A stretch of 64,000 nt of DNA, taken from JAPPFW01 sp965231815. GTDB taxonomy: Bacteria > Actinomycetota > Acidimicrobiia > Spongiisociales > Spongiisociaceae. The translations under genes and the position numbers were made by a program. Shown one piece after another: positions 17,295 through 25,197 of the stretch; the first letter of the stretch is position 1, and each line of letters opens with the position of its first letter. The notes under the pieces are model-generated. The model did no database searches. It saw only the letters and a list, made by a program, of their open reading frames with translations, and was not told the DNA's origin. The stretch spans positions 1,798,001 to 1,862,000 of the forward strand of contig OZ246890.1 in NCBI GenBank assembly GCA_965231815.1, read 5' to 3'.

Positions 17295-17726
17295 GTGGCC
17301 TTACAGCCCATGTACTTCGAGCCCCGACAGATACTGAACTCCCAAGGCTATGCCGACCCTCCCGGTCCCGATAAGGGGGTTCTTCGCACCAGGTACATCG
17401 CCTTGGTGGAGGCCCGTCTTTACGATCGCAATGCTTCTGCCTTACAGCGCCAAGGGAGGCTGGCAACCTACGCACCATACGAGGGCCAGGAAGCGATCCA
17501 GATCGGAGCGGTAGCGCAGCTCCAGCCCGCGTGGCACCCCGATCATTCCTACGGTACGTCCGCCATCCTGTCGGTGGGGCGTTCCCATCCGAGACCGGTC
17601 GTAAGGGACGGTGCGGTTGCGATCGCTCACCAGTTTCCTCTGAGCCTTTCCTACGACCACCGCATAATCGACGGAGCCGAGGGGCGCCGGTTCATGGCAG
17701 CGGTCACCGATGCATTGGAGAGCTAG
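17295..17726 (+). pseudogene. Remnant of a collapsed 2-oxoacid dehydrogenase operon (E1-alpha head joined to E2 tail)
   Basis: The first about 80 residues match the N-terminus of pyruvate/branched-chain 2-oxoacid dehydrogenase E1-alpha (YIALVEARLYDRNASALQRQ, then TYAPYEGQEAIQIGAVAQL). The last about 55 residues match the C-terminus of the E2 acyltransferase (SAILSVGRSHPRPVVRDG and LSLSYDHRIIDGAEGRRFM, with the HxxxDG catalytic motif). The junction lies near 17540-17560. A single in-frame deletion inside an E1-alpha/E1-beta/E2 operon would produce this: most of E1-alpha, all of E1-beta and the lipoyl part of E2 are gone. No TPP site remains, so the 143-residue product should be inactive. The stop TAG belongs to a family A repeat inserted at the end. 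Confidence 0.8.
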
Positions 17727-17840
17727 GAGGGTCCTGAAAAACGAATCTTACGGGGTTCGGCGGTTGGCAAACTGCCTGGTCATGGAGTTGTGGGTTAGCG
17801 GCCGAACCCCTTTGTGCGGGGTTTCTCAGCACCCTCCTAG
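17723..17840 (-). repeat. Family A mobile repeat, copy A2
   Basis: 118 bp bounded by CTAG on both sides, in the orientation opposite to the other three copies. It reads CTAGGAGGGTCCTGAAAAAC at one end and TCAGCACCCTCCTAG at the other. The inner parts, including the ACAACTCCATGACCAGGC core on the reverse strand, are nearly identical to A3 and A4. Its first CTAG supplies the stop codon of the E1/E2 remnant. Confidence 0.92.
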
Positions 17841-17907
17841 TTCCTCCGGTTGAGCGGTACCTCTTCGGAGGGCTCGAGGACGTTCCCGGATATCTATCCT
17901 TGCCGAC

Positions 17908-18945
17908 GTGAAGGTAGGGGTACGCAGATCAAGCAATGCCGGACGTAGGCCGAAGGATCCGTGGGCTCGGTTCAAAGCAGGGGTCGGTCTGCTGGCGCTG
18001 GTGCTGGCAGTGGGCACGGGCGGGTACATGGCGCTCGGACTCGGACTGCTCGATGCCCTCTACCAGACGGTAATCACCATCTCGACGGTAGGTTATAGGG
18101 AGATAGGGGAGGTCGCGGAGCGGTACAAGGTGTTCACCGTCCTCCTGATCCTATTCGGTACCGGTACCAGTTTGTATACGTTAGGGGTGCTGATCGAGAC
18201 CATGTTCGAAGGACGATTGGATAACCAGTTTCGGACACGCCGAATGCAGCGCAAGATCGATCGGCTGAGCGGCCATGTGGTCCTGTGTGGTTACGGTCAG
18301 GTGGGCAGGGCCATCGAGGGCGAGTTGCTCGACGCCGGGGAGGCCGTGGTGGCGGTGGATTCTCGTGAGCCCGAGTATCAGCAGTTTCCCGAAGACCACC
18401 GGATGGTCTTGGGAGACGCCACCGAGGACTCGATCCTCCTCCAAGCCGGCCTTGATCGCGCCAAGGTCTTGGTGGTGGCCCTGAACTCCGATGTCGATAA
18501 CCTATTCATAACTCTTACCGCGCGGGCCATCAACCCGGAACTCTTCATAGTTGCCCGGGCCAATGAATCGCTCACGCACCCGAAGCTGAGGAGAGCAGGC
18601 GCCGATCGAGTGGTTAATCCGCACCAGATCGGGGGTACGCGTATGGCGGCCCTCGTTTCCCATCCCGAGGTGGCGGAGTTTCTCGATGTGGTCATGCAGG
18701 ATGGTGAATTCAAGGTACGGCTTGCTGAAGTTCCGATCACCGACGATTCACCGTTGGCTAATCGTTCGCTCGCGGAATGCAGGATCCGCACCAAGACCGG
18801 CGCTTCGGTGTTGTCGGTGCAGAGAGAGCAGAGTTATTTGACCAATCCAGACGGATCATTCGTTTTCGCGCCGGGGGACCTGCTTATTTCGTTGGGAACG
18901 GATGCGCAGTTGATCGCTCTTCGCGCTCAGGCGCGTGCAACTTGA
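17908..18945 (+). CDS. Potassium channel with RCK (TrkA-N/TrkA-C) domains
   Basis: A 345-residue membrane protein. Two membrane helices (about 27-48 and 75-98) flank a pore loop with ITISTVGYREIG, a TVGY filter with R in place of the usual G after Y. A cytoplasmic RCK domain follows: VVLCGYGQVGRAIEGELLDAG binds a nucleotide, and LGDATEDSILLQAGLDRAK is typical of TrkA-N. The C-terminal about 85 residues form TrkA-C. It should conduct K+ under nucleotide or c-di-AMP control; disA elsewhere in the window makes the latter plausible. GTG at 17908 is the first start in frame after the repeat. Confidence 0.87.
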   Translation: MKVGVRRSSNAGRRPKDPWARFKAGVGLLALVLAVGTGGYMALGLGLLDALYQTVITISTVGYREIGEVAERYKVFTVLLILFGTGTSLYTLGVLIETMFEGRLDNQFRTRRMQRKIDRLSGHVVLCGYGQVGRAIEGELLDAGEAVVAVDSREPEYQQFPEDHRMVLGDATEDSILLQAGLDRAKVLVVALNSDVDNLFITLTARAINPELFIVARANESLTHPKLRRAGADRVVNPHQIGGTRMAALVSHPEVAEFLDVVMQDGEFKVRLAEVPITDDSPLANRSLAECRIRTKTGASVLSVQREQSYLTNPDGSFVFAPGDLLISLGTDAQLIALRAQARAT

Positions 18946-19613
18946 GTCGTCCTGCTGAGCGGCGCTTGACGGAGCGGGATCCCGGCCGAGTGCTATGGGC
19001 TCTTTGTCGGCCCCCGGTGCGATTACTTGCAGCCTGGCTCCCGTACTCCTCGGTCAGGAGGTGCCCACCACCGGCAGGGGCGTATGTCGCAGTTATCAAC
19101 CACCTTTCGCATCTGGATCCGCCGGTTGTCGCGCTGGCGCTTCGGCGTCCGATCAGATTCCTGGCGCTCGACGAACTCTGGGGTAATTCGGCAATGCTGG
19201 ATTGGGTCTTGAATACCTTCGGGGCGGTTCCTTTCCCACGAGAAGGTAGGTATCCGGTCGGGGCACTCAGGCAAGCCGTCAAACACCTCCGATCCGGGCA
19301 AATCGTCGGAGTGTTCCCGGAAGGTCGAAGGGTGCGCGACTGGGGAGATGCGCCGATCACCAAGGGAGCGGCCTGGCTGGCGTTGCAGGCGAACGTCCCT
19401 CTGGTACCGGTCGCAATCCGGGGTACCCAGCATGCCATGCCGCTGGATAAGGTACGGATACGCCGAGCACCGGTACGGGTAGTGGTCGGATGTCCCCTAG
19501 AGCCGATCCGGTTTGCGGATCTCCCGGATCCGGTAGCGGCCCTTACCCGGGCCGCGGCCTCAGCCCTCGATCAGGAGCTGCGCCTAATACGGGGAGGTGT
19601 TGTCGGCGACTAG
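18942..19613 (+). CDS. 1-acyl-sn-glycerol-3-phosphate acyltransferase family protein
   Basis: PlsC-like acyltransferase that adds a fatty acyl chain to lysophosphatidate or a similar acceptor at the inner membrane. Motif I NHLSHLDPP (NHxSxxD), motif II near VPFPREG, motif III VFPEGRRVRDW and motif IV VPLVPVAIRGT are intact. Translation most likely starts at TTG 18942, overlapping the channel stop (TTGA), giving 223 residues; the open frame extends further back only through the channel gene. Other starts within the next 50 bases are possible. Confidence 0.82.
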   Translation: MSRPAERRLTERDPGRVLWALCRPPVRLLAAWLPYSSVRRCPPPAGAYVAVINHLSHLDPPVVALALRRPIRFLALDELWGNSAMLDWVLNTFGAVPFPREGRYPVGALRQAVKHLRSGQIVGVFPEGRRVRDWGDAPITKGAAWLALQANVPLVPVAIRGTQHAMPLDKVRIRRAPVRVVVGCPLEPIRFADLPDPVAALTRAAASALDQELRLIRGGVVGD

Positions 19614-19688
19614 TCCGTCCCGTTGGTTTCAGGTGGAGGGGATGCCCGAACGTCGGTGGGAGTGGTCATTGCTATTATCAAGAATCGC

Positions 19689-19761
19689 GCCGGGGTAGCT
19701 CAGTCGGCAGAGCGGCTCATTCGTAATGAGCAGGTCAGGGGTTCGATTCCCCTCTCCGGCT
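19689..19761 (+). tRNA. tRNA-Thr (anticodon CGT)
   Basis: Cloverleaf folds by eye: acceptor GCCGGGG/CTCCGGC, D arm GCTC/GAGC, anticodon arm GCTCA-TTCGTAA-TGAGC with anticodon CGT, and T arm AGGGG-TTCGATT-CCCCT. The CCA end is not encoded (TCC follows). It reads ACG threonine codons. A TATTAT box at 19673-19678 lies about 11 bases upstream and may be its -10 element. Confidence 0.95.
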
Positions 19762-19857
19762 CCGTACTACTTCGGATTCGTCGTGATCTCGCGCCGTTTA
19801 TCGTATGAATCGGCGGGGTATCAGAAGGGTGGGTGCAGTCGACCATGGCGCAGGACG

Positions 19858-20442
19858 ATGGCTGATAGGCAGAACTTTGAAAGGGATGCCTTGGTGCACG
19901 CCCATAGGCTCTATTCGGCGGCGCTGAGGATGACCCGGAACCGGGCCGATGCCGAGGATCTGGTACAGGAGACCTTCCTGAAGGCTTACCGTGGCTACGA
20001 CGGGTTCACGGAAGGGACGAACCTCCGAGCCTGGCTCTACCGGATACTCACCAATACCTTCATCAACCGCTACCGGAAAGGTCAGCGCAGGCCTAAGGAG
20101 GTCGAACTCGACGAGGTGGAGGATCTCTATCTCTACCGAAGGTTGGCGCCCACGGTGTCCAACCGGGTGGCCCGTTCAGCGGAGGATCAGGTCTTCGAGT
20201 CGCTGGAGGGGGCGGATGTCAGGGACGCTATCGATAAGCTTCCGGGTCCGTACCGGATGCCGTTGCTGCTAGTAGGTTTGGAGGGATTCTCATACAAGGA
20301 GACCGCCGCCATGCTGGATATTCCCATCGGTACGGTCATGTCCCGGTTGCATCGCGGAAGAAAGATGCTGCAGAGGCTATTGTGGGAGCAGGCGAAGGAA
20401 TACGGGATCGCCACTCCGACCGAGGACGCCGATGAAGGATAA
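19858..20442 (+). CDS. ECF sigma factor, SigR/SigH-like
   Basis: A 194-residue group 4 sigma factor. Region 2 reads ALRMTRNRADAEDLVQETFLKAYRGYDGF with NLRAWLYRILTNTFINRYRK; region 4 reads LPGPYRMPLLLVGLEGFSYK followed by ETAAMLDIPIGTVMSRLHRG, the helix-turn-helix contacting -35. The long linker with YLYRRL matches the SigR group that answers thiol-oxidative stress. ATG at 19858 is chosen as the start of homology; sequence upstream runs into the tRNA. The stop overlaps the zinc anti-sigma gene by eleven bases, as in sigR-rsrA operons. Confidence 0.9.
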   Translation: MADRQNFERDALVHAHRLYSAALRMTRNRADAEDLVQETFLKAYRGYDGFTEGTNLRAWLYRILTNTFINRYRKGQRRPKEVELDEVEDLYLYRRLAPTVSNRVARSAEDQVFESLEGADVRDAIDKLPGPYRMPLLLVGLEGFSYKETAAMLDIPIGTVMSRLHRGRKMLQRLLWEQAKEYGIATPTEDADEG

Positions 20443-20674
20443 GGACAGATGTATCCGGGCGCTCACACGCGTCTATTCCTACCTGGACGGAGAGATCCGG
20501 ACCATGCGCAGGGTGCGAATACGGCTGCACCTGCGGAATTGCATCAACTGCGAGCGGGTTTACGAGTTCGAGCGACGCTTTATGGGTTTCGTTCGTGAGC
20601 GTATCCGGGTTGAGGCGCCGCCGGAGGTCGTTGAGCGTATCCGGGTATCCATCCGCGACTTGAGACGTCGCTGA
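20432..20674 (+). CDS. Zinc-binding anti-sigma factor, RsrA-like
   Basis: An 80-residue protein with the ZAS motif RLHLRNCINCERVYEFE (H-x3-C-x2-C) and an additional N-terminal cysteine in DRCIRALTRVYSYLDGE. In the RsrA family, oxidation of these zinc ligands to a disulfide releases the sigma factor. It overlaps the sigma gene and should hold it inactive in reducing conditions. Redox sensing is inferred from the motif and partner. Confidence 0.85.
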   Translation: MKDKDRCIRALTRVYSYLDGEIRTMRRVRIRLHLRNCINCERVYEFERRFMGFVRERIRVEAPPEVVERIRVSIRDLRRR

Positions 20675-20686
20675 TCCGATAGCTTG

Positions 20687-21625
20687 ATGAACCGGGTGGT
20701 TACCGCCCTTCGCGCCGGGATACGATCATCAACCACCGGGCTGTTCAGCCATGTCCCCTATCCGTTGCAAAATACCTTGGAGTACCAGGGAGATCACGGG
20801 GTGTGCGGTCCAGATTCGGCGTCGTGGCCGATCATCGGTGATGTTGCTGCGTTCATCGGCGGGATCCGTGCCTTGCTCGTGCAAAGCGCCCATCCTGAAG
20901 TGGTAGCCGGAGTCGCGGATCATTCCAACTATCGAGTGGATCCGTTAGGTCGTCTGTCCCGGACGGCGGCGTACGTCACCGCCACCACCTTCGGCGCCCT
21001 GCCTGAAGTGTGTGAGGCTATCGATCGGGTCAAGGTCGCGCACGCCGGCGTGGCGGGCAGGTCACATCGTGGGCGACCGTACGCGGCGTCCGTTCCCGCC
21101 CTCTCCGCCTGGGTTCACAACGTGCTTACGGATTCGTTCCTGGCGGCGTACCAGGCCTACGGCCCTCAACCCCTCGCGACGGGCCAGGCAGACCGCTTCG
21201 TTCGTGAACAGGCCGTGATCGGTAGAATGCTCGATTCCCTTCCCGTTCCGGAGGATGCTCCCTCATTGAGTGCATGGGTGGAGGACCATCCCGACCTAGG
21301 CTCATCGCCGGGGATGGCGGCAACCGTGGAGTTCTTGAGGAATCCTCCGCTCGATCCGGTCCAGAAGGTGGGATACCGACTTCTCTATACGGGAGCGGTC
21401 GCGATACTCCCGGACCGGATCCGGCGAATCCTCGGACGGAAAGATCTTCCCGGATCCGCAACCGCCGCCCTGGTCACGGTCAGGTTCCTGAGATGGGCGA
21501 TGGGTTCATCTCCGTCATGGAGGCTGGCGCTCATCAGAACGGGAAGAGAGGTTCCACCGGGCCTGTTCCGCAGGTCGGTTCCTCCGGCGATCGGTCGGGA
21601 TGCCCGATTTCAGGGAGTTCCATGA
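20687..21625 (+). CDS. MpaB-family (DUF2236) oxygenase-like protein
   Basis: A 312-residue helical protein of the family that includes latex-clearing Lcp-like and mycophenolic-acid MpaB oxygenases, which bind haem b. Typical stretches are IRALLVQSAHPEVVAGVADH with NYRVDPLGRLSRTAAYV, then VPALSAWVHNVLTDSFLAAY. The substrate is unknown; these proteins are abundant in actinobacteria. An in-frame TTG immediately before the ATG could also serve as the start. It lies nine bases after the anti-sigma stop and may belong to the same stress regulon. Confidence 0.8.
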   Translation: MNRVVTALRAGIRSSTTGLFSHVPYPLQNTLEYQGDHGVCGPDSASWPIIGDVAAFIGGIRALLVQSAHPEVVAGVADHSNYRVDPLGRLSRTAAYVTATTFGALPEVCEAIDRVKVAHAGVAGRSHRGRPYAASVPALSAWVHNVLTDSFLAAYQAYGPQPLATGQADRFVREQAVIGRMLDSLPVPEDAPSLSAWVEDHPDLGSSPGMAATVEFLRNPPLDPVQKVGYRLLYTGAVAILPDRIRRILGRKDLPGSATAALVTVRFLRWAMGSSPSWRLALIRTGREVPPGLFRRSVPPAIGRDARFQGVP

Positions 21626-21717
21626 CGCGACCTCGACTTCGGGGGATTCACCCATCGCAGGGGCCGGTGATCTCAACCTACTTTCGGGCTCGATCCCGGC
21701 GATGGTACAGTTGAGTC

Positions 21718-22038
21718 ATGTCACGCGCGATCCGATCCCGGGAACACAACGCCGTGCTCATGCGGTGGCTGTTTGCCGTCCTCCTATTGATGTGGTTGGG
21801 CGCCTTGTCGGTTGCCCCTGCTTTCGGCCAGGAGGAGGAACCGGTCCCGCAACCGGTTGCCGAGGTTCCTGAGCCGGCAGTACCGGCGCCGGCGGAGCCC
21901 CCTGCCCAGCCTGATCCGGAATGGTCCTATAGATTCCTTGTCCCGGCCACGATGGTTCTCGGCGCGGGGGCTGTTGTGGGCGCCATAATCATGTACTTCG
22001 TGAGGGTCACCAAGAACCGTTACCGCGTTATCAGGTGA
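21718..22038 (+). CDS. Small proline-rich membrane protein
   Basis: A 106-residue protein with an N-terminal hydrophobic segment (about 15-38, WLFAVLLLMWLGALSVAPAF, then a possible signal-peptidase site at AFG-QE), a P/E/A/Q-rich spacer of about 30 residues, and a second membrane helix (about 73-95) followed by a basic end. Likely an exported protein anchored by its C-terminus. I do not recognise the family; similar short proteins occur beside the DUF2342 metalloprotease in some actinobacteria as far as I recall. Confidence 0.55.
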   Translation: MSRAIRSREHNAVLMRWLFAVLLLMWLGALSVAPAFGQEEEPVPQPVAEVPEPAVPAPAEPPAQPDPEWSYRFLVPATMVLGAGAVVGAIIMYFVRVTKNRYRVIR

Positions 22039-22090
22039 GCCCGGACGGCGTACTCCGCTGCGCCTTGATCAGACCGAACGGGTCCGAGCC

Positions 22091-23128
22091 ATGATCGAGG
22101 GCCGGTACCTGGAGCAGGCGATACGCACCGCCGGATGGCTGGTCGGTTCATACCCGCTCGCCGATGGCTACCACCGTCGGGTCATCGAGCAGGACGCTCC
22201 GACCATGCTGAGACGAGCTATCGGCATGGTGGAGGAGGAGACGGGCCTCACGGGGGTGGTCGAACCGAGAGTGGCGGTTATCGACCGGCTTCGATGGGTG
22301 GAGCGAAACCTGGCTTCCTTTGCCGTGCTCCTAGCGCCGACCGAGGCCGGGGTGGAAAAGAAACTGATCGAGTCGGGGATGGGTGACCGGATATCCAAAC
22401 GTATCGTGGCCTTGGAGTTCGGTGTGTTGCTAGGACTACTTTCTCACCGGGTACTCGGGCAGTACGAGCTGATGATCGTCTCCCCGGAAGCCGGCGATGA
22501 GGTCTGCTTACCGGCGCCCAACATTCTGGAGTTTGAACGCAGATTCCAGCTTCGGCCCAGCGAGTTCCGGTTCTGGGTCATCCTGCACGAGGCCACCCAT
22601 CTGCTCCAGTTCGTGGGCGTACCCTGGCTGAGGTCCTACTTCCTCGAGCTCGCTTCTTCCCTGGTGTCCTCGGCCGAACCCGACGAATCGCGCATGTCGG
22701 TATTGCTCGGGCGCTTGCAGGAGTCCGGTCTCGGAGGAGTGCTCTCGCTTGACGAGAGCGGGCTTCCGGGTCTCATGGCAACTCCGGCCGAGTTGGATCG
22801 CTTGGACAGGGTACAGGCTCTCATGTCCTTGCTCGAGGGTCACGGGCACGTTGTGATGGACCGGATAGCATCCCGTCATCTTGTGTCTTGGCGCAGGATG
22901 TCCGCGTTGGTGATGCAGCGCAGGAATAGTCCGAGGGTGGCCGCTCTGCTGCGGCTAACCGGTCTTGAGATGAAGGTACGGCAATACGAAGAGGGACGGA
23001 GCTTCATTCTCGAGGTCGAGAAACGAGCCGGCTGGTCGGCGGTGAATCTGGCGTGGCAATCACCGGAGACCCTTCCCACCAGGTCCGAGATACGAGCCCC
23101 CGAGTCTTGGTTGGCTCGCGTAGGCTGA
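22091..23128 (+). CDS. Zinc-dependent metalloprotease, DUF2342 type
   Basis: A 345-residue protein with a zincin motif HEATH (HExxH, in WVILHEATHLLQFVGVPWLR) and a second conserved block VQALMSLLEGHGHVVMDRI that supplies further ligands in this family. NILEFERRFQL is also characteristic. The family is actinobacterial and its substrate is unknown. It sits directly before tilS, as in most actinobacterial genomes, and its 3' end overlaps the tilS reading frame. Confidence 0.85.
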   Translation: MIEGRYLEQAIRTAGWLVGSYPLADGYHRRVIEQDAPTMLRRAIGMVEEETGLTGVVEPRVAVIDRLRWVERNLASFAVLLAPTEAGVEKKLIESGMGDRISKRIVALEFGVLLGLLSHRVLGQYELMIVSPEAGDEVCLPAPNILEFERRFQLRPSEFRFWVILHEATHLLQFVGVPWLRSYFLELASSLVSSAEPDESRMSVLLGRLQESGLGGVLSLDESGLPGLMATPAELDRLDRVQALMSLLEGHGHVVMDRIASRHLVSWRRMSALVMQRRNSPRVAALLRLTGLEMKVRQYEEGRSFILEVEKRAGWSAVNLAWQSPETLPTRSEIRAPESWLARVG

Positions 23129-24456
23129 CCCATCTCGGGTCTTCGGTCGCCGAACGGGTAGATACCTGCCTGGGTGACCCGCACCTTCCGGTAATGGTGG
23201 CATTGAGCGGGGGCGCCGACAGTGCGGTGCTTGCATGGGCGATCCGGCAAACCGGTCGGCTAACCCGTGCCCTCCATGTGCATCACGGTTGGTCGGGGTC
23301 GGATCAGATGGAATCCGCCGCTCTCGGAGTGGCTTCCGAGCTCGGCCTCGAGGTCCAAACCGTGCGGGTTGACGCGACCGGTTCCGGTTCACCCGAGGAC
23401 GAAGCCAGGCGAGTGCGCTACGAAGCCTTGCAAAGGGCGGTCGATGAGGGTGAGTTGATCGCCACGGGCCACACCCTCACCGACCAGGCCGAAACGGTGC
23501 TCGGCAACCTGATCTGGGGTACCGGTCTGGATGGGTTGAGAGGGATCCACCGGCGACGTAACAACCTGGTGCGTCCTCTCATCGGCGTTAGCAGAGCGGA
23601 AACCAGAGAGTTGGGATGCCTGCTGGGCCTTCCGTTCAGCGATGATCCGGCCAACCTCGATCATGCTTTCCGGCGGGTTCGGATACGGCAGGCGCTCGCG
23701 TCCTGGGAGAGGCGACTAACTCCCGGTATCACTGCGAGGCTTGCCGGCATGGCGAGCCTCGTCGAAGGGGACATCGAGTTGCTGGATCAACTGGCCGGCG
23801 AAGTCCGGATCGAACAACAGGCCGGCGCGGTACGCATTCCGGCCTCACTGCTCCGGACCCTCCCGCCTGCGCTGGCGGCGCGGGTGGTACGGCGGGCGCT
23901 CCGGATCCTGACCGCTGGATATCCGGGCTCCGGAAGTGACGTGGGGGCGGTGATGAGGACGGCTCGGGAGGGAATACCCGGCTGGGTCAGCGGCGCCAAT
24001 CGGGTCACCCGGTCCGGCTCCTACGTGCAGATCGGCGGATCCCCGGCAGAGGATGACCGAGAGAGGGCTTGGGACATGACCGGCCCGGTTCGATGGGGAG
24101 AATGGACATGGGAGGCCAGGGAGATACCGCACCGTCCCGATGTTTTCCCGCTCTCGTCTTGGCGCCAGGTCTTCGACGGGAATCTGTTCATCGACGCCCA
24201 ACCGGTGATCCGAAGAATCCTGCCCGATGACCGCTTGGCCATGAGCAGAGGTCACAAACGAGCCCTGAAGGCCCTAGCGGAGGTCGGCATACCTGTGGAG
24301 GACCGGTCGATCTGGCCCGTCCTGGAGGTGGATGGGCGCGTATTGTGGATTCCCGGAGTGCGAAGAGCCTACACAGGGTGGGTCACTTCCGATACCATGC
24401 GCTATGTTCTCATCTCAGCCATGCGGGAGACAAGGTGGAGGCCGGTCGGGTACTGA
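23107..24456 (+). CDS. tilS: tRNA(Ile)-lysidine synthase TilS
   Basis: Adds lysine to C34 of the CAU tRNA-Ile so that it reads AUA. The N-type ATP pyrophosphatase P-loop is VALSGGADSAVLAW; GHTLTDQAETVLGNLIWGTG and FSDDPANLDHAFRRVRIRQ follow as in TilS. The C-terminal half includes the TilS substrate domains, ending LWIPGVRR. No ATG fits; TTG at 23107 puts the P-loop about 26 residues from the start, the usual distance. A start further upstream would overlap the metalloprotease more. The 3' end overlaps hpt by 22 bases. Confidence 0.87.
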   Translation: MVGSRRLTHLGSSVAERVDTCLGDPHLPVMVALSGGADSAVLAWAIRQTGRLTRALHVHHGWSGSDQMESAALGVASELGLEVQTVRVDATGSGSPEDEARRVRYEALQRAVDEGELIATGHTLTDQAETVLGNLIWGTGLDGLRGIHRRRNNLVRPLIGVSRAETRELGCLLGLPFSDDPANLDHAFRRVRIRQALASWERRLTPGITARLAGMASLVEGDIELLDQLAGEVRIEQQAGAVRIPASLLRTLPPALAARVVRRALRILTAGYPGSGSDVGAVMRTAREGIPGWVSGANRVTRSGSYVQIGGSPAEDDRERAWDMTGPVRWGEWTWEAREIPHRPDVFPLSSWRQVFDGNLFIDAQPVIRRILPDDRLAMSRGHKRALKALAEVGIPVEDRSIWPVLEVDGRVLWIPGVRRAYTGWVTSDTMRYVLISAMRETRWRPVGY

Positions 24457-24962
24457 TCAGCGAGGAAGATATCGCGCAGCGGTTGCGTGGGATGGGTGAA
24501 CAGATCAGCCGGGACTACGACGGTGAGTCCCTACTCGTGGTCGGTATTCTGAGGGGGGCCTTTATGGTGATGGCCGACCTTGCTCGACACATACGGGTAC
24601 CGGCGGAGTTCGACTTCATGGCTGTCTCTTCGTACGGGTCGGCCACCAAGACATCGGGTGTCGTGCGGATTCTCAAGGATCTTGATGAGGAGATAGCCGG
24701 TCGTCACGTTCTTCTGGTTGAGGACATCGTCGATTCCGGACTTACCCTCCACTACCTTCTCGAGACCCTTAAACTTCGTAGACCTGCTTCCATCGAGGTG
24801 GCGACCCTACTCCTCAAGCGAGACATGCAGCGTGTGTCATTGGATGTTCGATACATCGCCTTCACGATCGGCCCCGAATTCGTGGTGGGCTACGGACTTG
24901 ACTTCGATCAGAAGTATCGCAACCTTCCGTACGTAGGGGTTTTGGACCAGCACTCCGTGTAG
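24435..24962 (+). CDS. hpt: Hypoxanthine phosphoribosyltransferase
   Basis: Salvages hypoxanthine and guanine to IMP and GMP with PRPP. Seen: VVGILRGAFMVMADLARHI, the conserved SSYG loop, the PRPP-binding HVLLVEDIVDSGLTL and C-terminal EFVVGYGLDFDQKYRNLPYV. GTG at 24435 is preferred, preceded by GGGAGA, giving 175 residues, the usual size. The tilS-hpt-ftsH order is conserved in Gram-positive bacteria. Confidence 0.94.
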   Translation: MEAGRVLISEEDIAQRLRGMGEQISRDYDGESLLVVGILRGAFMVMADLARHIRVPAEFDFMAVSSYGSATKTSGVVRILKDLDEEIAGRHVLLVEDIVDSGLTLHYLLETLKLRRPASIEVATLLLKRDMQRVSLDVRYIAFTIGPEFVVGYGLDFDQKYRNLPYVGVLDQHSV

Positions 24963-24992
24963 CTAGTCCTGATGGTTCACGTTTCCGACCAA
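24963..24992 (-). repeat. Family B-like end fragment after hpt
   Basis: CTAGTCCTGATGGTTCACG and the following GTTTCC match the right end of family B (CTAGCCCTGATTATTCAGG then GTTTCC) at about 20 of 25 positions, directly after the hpt stop. The similarity then stops, so this is either a deletion remnant or a short relative. Confidence 0.4.
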
Positions 24993-25041
24993 CCGACTTA
25001 TAGAAAGAGGTCCTTAACTAGCGTTACAATGACGTTCGGCA

Positions 25042-25062
25042 CACTAATCGATACTATTAGTG
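25042..25062. promoter_or_regulatory. Perfect inverted repeat CACTAAT-N7-ATTAGTG upstream of ftsH
   Basis: A 7-base perfect inverted repeat in the 235-base gap between hpt and ftsH. It is AT-rich against a GC-rich background and lacks a T-run, which suits a dimeric repressor site better than a terminator. No regulator can be named. No -35/-10 pair is evident in the gap. Confidence 0.35.
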
Positions 25063-25197
25063 GGACAAGTAAGGGTAGGCGACTATTAACCCGGCCAACT
25101 CACCGGGTCGTCATGATAGGCTCGACGGGCTCGTAAGATTGTGACTGAAGGACGCCGGTCTTTCTTCTCGGAGTTTCGCGCGTAACAGGACGAGAGC

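Noticed and set aside
18777..18941. N-terminal extension of the acyltransferase frame into the K+ channel gene
   Set aside because: The stretch lacks family similarity and overlaps conserved TrkA-C coding; TTG at 18942 in the channel stop is a better start.
17908..18945. The TVGYRE filter of the K+ channel as evidence of a non-selective channel
   Set aside because: The TVGY core is intact and I recall related bacterial channels with a basic residue after it, so this was kept as a note only.
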